A DNA stretch of 64,000 bases from Pseudomonas fluorescens (GTDB lineage Bacteria; Pseudomonadota; Gammaproteobacteria; Pseudomonadales; Pseudomonadaceae), in contig NZ_OZ024668.1 of the NCBI RefSeq assembly GCF_902497775.2, positions 5,130,326 through 5,194,325 of the forward strand, read 5' to 3'. Below are positions 62,030 through 64,000 of the stretch, in pieces (position 1 is the first letter of the stretch; every line of letters starts with the position of its first letter). The notes under the pieces were generated by a model. The model was not told the origin of the DNA. It saw only the letters and a list, made by a program, of their open reading frames with translations, and did not search any database. Position numbers and translations under genes: made by a program.

Positions 62030-62100
62030 GTGGGAGCAAGGTTGACCCGCGATGCGATTTGACTGGTAGATCGCATCGCGGGGCAAGCCCGCTCCCACAG
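62030..62100. repeat. REP pair, tail to tail, with one decayed unit
   Basis: GTGGGAGCAAGGTTGACCCGCGAT (62030-62053, with an irregular middle) and ATCGCGGGGCAAGCCCGCTCCCACAG (62075-62100) form an inverted pair 21 nt apart. It lies between the small peptide gene and the convergent end of metQ. Confidence 0.82.
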
Positions 62101-62117
62101 GATGTGTGTGTAGCCTC

Positions 62118-62903
62118 TTAGAACGCCGGCAGTACCGCGCCGCTGTATTTCTTCTCGATGAAGGTCTTCACTTCAGGGCTGGTCAGGGCCTTGGCCAGCT
62201 TTTGAATGGCGTCGCTGTCCTTGTTGTCGGGACGGGCCACCAGGAAGTTCACGTACGGCGAGTCGGCACCTTCGATGACCAGGGCGTCCTTAGCCGGGTT
62301 CAGGCCGGCTTCCAGGGCGTAGTTGGTGTTGATCATGTCAAGGTCTACCTGGTCCAGCACACGCGGCAGCATGGCCGACTCAAGCTCGCGGAATTTCAGC
62401 TTCTTCGGGTTCTCGGCGATGTCTTTCGGGGTCGCCAGGGCGTTCTTCGGGTCCTTCAGGGTGATCAGGCCAGCCTTCTGCAACAGCAGCAGGGCACGGC
62501 CGCTGTTGCTGCCTTCGTTAGGAATGGCAACGGTCGCGCCGTCTTTCAGTTCGCTCAGGCTCTTGACCTTCTTCGAGTAGCCGCCGAACGGTTCGACGTG
62601 CACGCCAATCACGGTTTCCAGATGGGTGCCTTTGCCTTCGTTGAAGTTCTTCAGGTAGGGCAGGGTCTGGAAGTAGTTGGCGTCCAGGCGCTTCTGGTCG
62701 ACCTGCACGTTAGGCTGCACGTAGTCGGTGAATACCTTGATCTCCAGGTCCACACCTTCCTTGGCCAGGGTTGGCTTGATCAGCTCGAGGATCTCCGCGT
62801 GGGGAACCGGGGTAGCGGCAACTACCAGCTTCTCGCCCGCCTGGGCAAAACCTGCAACCGACAGAGCGGCCGCCAGAGCAGTCAACAACAGAGCCTTTTT
62901 CAT
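62118..62903 (-). CDS. metQ: Methionine-binding protein MetQ, orphan copy
   Basis: The 261-residue protein starts MKKALLLTALAAALSVAGFAQAGEK, a plain signal peptide without a lipobox Cys (many MetQ are lipoproteins). The NlpA-family body has LVVAATPVPHAEILELIKPTLAKEGVDLEIKVFTDYVQPN, LDANYFQTLPYL, VAIPNEGSNSGRALLLLQKAGLI and DMINTNYALEAGLNP. It binds D/L-methionine for import. No metN or metI is in the window. AGGACTGCGC precedes the ATG. The regulator gene on the same strand ends 176 nt upstream. Confidence 0.88.
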   Translation of the reverse strand: MKKALLLTALAAALSVAGFAQAGEKLVVAATPVPHAEILELIKPTLAKEGVDLEIKVFTDYVQPNVQVDQKRLDANYFQTLPYLKNFNEGKGTHLETVIGVHVEPFGGYSKKVKSLSELKDGATVAIPNEGSNSGRALLLLQKAGLITLKDPKNALATPKDIAENPKKLKFRELESAMLPRVLDQVDLDMINTNYALEAGLNPAKDALVIEGADSPYVNFLVARPDNKDSDAIQKLAKALTSPEVKTFIEKKYSGAVLPAF

Positions 62904-63079
62904 GCGCAGTCCTTATTCGAATACACGGCCATCGGGCGACGGCGAAGGTGAGGGTTGCCAGCACTTTGCTAGCTGGCTTGAGGCGGACAATACCTAGATT
63001 TTTTATACCAGAACAATATCTTTTATTTTGCTGCTTATTCCATTTTAAAAGGATTCAGCCATGCACCCCATGCATGGTA
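62904..63079. promoter_or_regulatory. metQ promoter region
   Basis: AT-rich from 63000 to 63055, with TTTATTT (63022-63028) and CTTATT (63034-63039) 5 nt apart, as upstream of the amino-acid ABC operon. CCATGCA/TGCATGG (63059-63077) is a small hairpin 3' of the sigma-54 activator gene. TATAAA on the minus strand near 63001-63006 could be a -10. Confidence 0.4.
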
Positions 63080-64000
63080 TCAAGCAGCCGGTTGCGCCAG
63101 ACGCAACAGGGTCTTCTCCAGCAGTTGTTGCAGCGCACTGCGCTCACCCGGCTCACCAAGGCTCAGCAACTGCTCCAACTGGCTGGCCAGAGCGTTCAAG
63201 GATGTCGGCAGGTTCAGATGCTGGGGGAGGATCTCTTCACCGCTGCTGACCAGCAGGGCGAAGTGAATGACGTTCTCAAGCTCGCGGGTATTGCCTGGCC
63301 AGCGGTGCAGTTCAAGGACCCGCTGCGCCGCTTCGCTGATCAACGGCACCGACAGGTTCAGGCGCGGGCTGTAGATACCGACGAAATACTCGGCCAGCGG
63401 CAGGATATCGCCGACCCGCTCGCGCAAAGCCGGCAGCTCCAGCTGGCCTTCGCGCAGGTAGTGATACAGGCGATCGTGGAACTTGCCGGCACTTACCGCC
63501 TCGGCCAGGTCAATGCTCGAGGCGGCGACCAGGCGCACGTCCACCGGGTTCGGTTGCTGGGCACCGACGCGGGTGACTTCACGGTTCTCCAGCGCCGAGA
63601 GCAGCTTGATCTGGATCGGCAGCGGCAGGTCGGCGATTTCGTCCAGGTACAGGGTGCCGCCATTGGCCGAGCCGAACCAGCCGGCCCGGCTGCTGGCCGC
63701 GCCGCTGTGGGCACCGGCGCTGTAGCCGAACAGCTCGGCATCGGCGTAGGTTGGGCTGATCGCCCCGCAGTTGACCGAAACGAACAAGCCGCCGCGATCA
63801 CTGGCGCGATGAATCTGCCTGGCCAGCAGTTCCTTGCCGGTCCCGGTCTCGCCGCGGATCAGCACCGGCAAGGCCAAGGGCGCGAGCAGCTCGAGCTCCT
63901 CGCGCAATTGCCGCGAACGCGGGTCGACGAACACCAGCGCCTTGGCGCGGATGCTCAGCGGGCTCTTGTCCAGCTCGGGAAACGTCAGCAAAGGCTGGCC
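63080..64000 (-). CDS. SfnR-like sigma-54-dependent activator, 5' end outside window
   Basis: The frame is open to the right edge, so the first residues are missing. The AAA+ domain has Walker A IRGETGTGKELLARQIH, Walker B GGTLYLDEIADLPLPIQIKLLSALE and the arginine-finger region KFHDRLYHYLREGQLELPALRERVGDI. The sigma-54 contact loop is ELFGYSAGAHSGAASSRAGWF, where GAFTGA has become GAHSGA. After RWPGNTRELENVIHFALL only about 50 residues remain and no Fis-type HTH is visible. Sulfur-responsive SfnR proteins share the short N-terminus and overall plan. Position next to metQ supports a sulfur-scavenging role. Confidence 0.82.
   Translation of the reverse strand, partial: GQPLLTFPELDKSPLSIRAKALVFVDPRSRQLREELELLAPLALPVLIRGETGTGKELLARQIHRASDRGGLFVSVNCGAISPTYADAELFGYSAGAHSGAASSRAGWFGSANGGTLYLDEIADLPLPIQIKLLSALENREVTRVGAQQPNPVDVRLVAASSIDLAEAVSAGKFHDRLYHYLREGQLELPALRERVGDILPLAEYFVGIYSPRLNLSVPLISEAAQRVLELHRWPGNTRELENVIHFALLVSSGEEILPQHLNLPTSLNALASQLEQLLSLGEPGERSALQQLLEKTLLRLAQPAA

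Noticed and set aside
14479..62100. Recurrent CGGGGCAAGCCCG blocks as a possible CRISPR array
   Set aside because: The copies are kilobases apart, palindromic, in single pairs and without regular spacers or cas genes; they are REP elements.
62904..63000. Sigma-54 (-24/-12) promoter before metQ
   Set aside because: The neighbouring activator made this attractive, but no TGGCAC-N5-TTGC-like element was found on the metQ strand.

Overview
The window is GC-rich, densely coded chromosome from a gammaproteobacterium, almost certainly of the Pseudomonas putida group. The evidence is gene order: calB-coaD-fdx-mutM-ilvD, folA, cadA/cadR-thyA-lgt, ptsP-rppH, ilvA-rpiA, serA beside a D-2-hydroxyglutarate dehydrogenase, a prolyl hydroxylase, and hacB. 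Many P. putida-type REP palindromes sit between the genes. No rRNA, tRNA, CRISPR array, prophage or plasmid backbone was seen. The only mobile-element trace is a truncated IS110-type transposase at about 37.93-38.31 kb, lying inside a REP element.

Layout. 0-5 kb: a rhodanese (cut by the window edge), a TetR regulator divergent from a coniferyl/aliphatic aldehyde dehydrogenase, then a Tat-exported small subunit and a GMC oxidoreductase. 5-14.5 kb: housekeeping genes (coaD, ferredoxin, gamma-glutamyltransferase, mutM, an HDOD protein, rlmI, a DUF4153 membrane protein, ilvD). 14.5-18.6 kb: a Fec-like cell-surface signalling set (ECF sigma factor, anti-sigma factor, TonB-dependent receptor with an STN domain). 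18.7-24.8 kb: a phosphorylcholine phosphatase, a cystine-type symporter, folA, and a poorly described membrane-protein/GTPase pair. 24.8-31.5 kb: a phosphonate-type module (LysR regulator, three-component ABC importer, FAD-dependent amine oxidase, PhnZ-like HD oxygenase). 31.5-34.3 kb: the Cd/Zn efflux ATPase CadA and its MerR-type regulator CadR. 34.3-50.4 kb: thyA, lgt, tauE, NRDE, ptsP, rppH, a HAD phosphatase, ilvA, rpiA, two tandem SdiA-regulated (YjiK) proteins, an FAH-family hydrolase, D2HGDH and serA. 50.4-58.7 kb: small periplasmic proteins, a 2-oxoglutarate prolyl hydroxylase, an alpha/beta hydrolase, a thioredoxin-like protein, a sugar acetyltransferase and an acyl-homoserine-lactone-acylase-type Ntn hydrolase. 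58.7-64 kb: a translationally coupled polar amino-acid ABC operon, a possible 27-residue peptide gene, an orphan MetQ and an SfnR-like sigma-54 activator cut by the window end.

Functional connections. SerA makes D-2-hydroxyglutarate as a by-product and the divergent FAD enzyme can recycle it. CadR and CadA share a MerR-type operator. The sigma/anti-sigma/receptor trio is a self-contained iron or metal-chelate sensing system. The phosphonate-type importer, FAD oxidase and HD oxygenase run in one direction and have a LysR-type dyad upstream. The last 6 kb looks like sulfur or amino-acid scavenging, and two of its promoter regions share a TTTATTT/CTTATT arrangement.

The least-described items are the DUF2868/DUF3482 membrane-GTPase pair, the phosphonate module with no recognisable partner dioxygenase or phosphonatase, the sigma-54 regulator with a divergent GAFTGA loop and no visible HTH, and the small peptide gene. 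All functional calls come from reading motifs and gene order; no database search was run.
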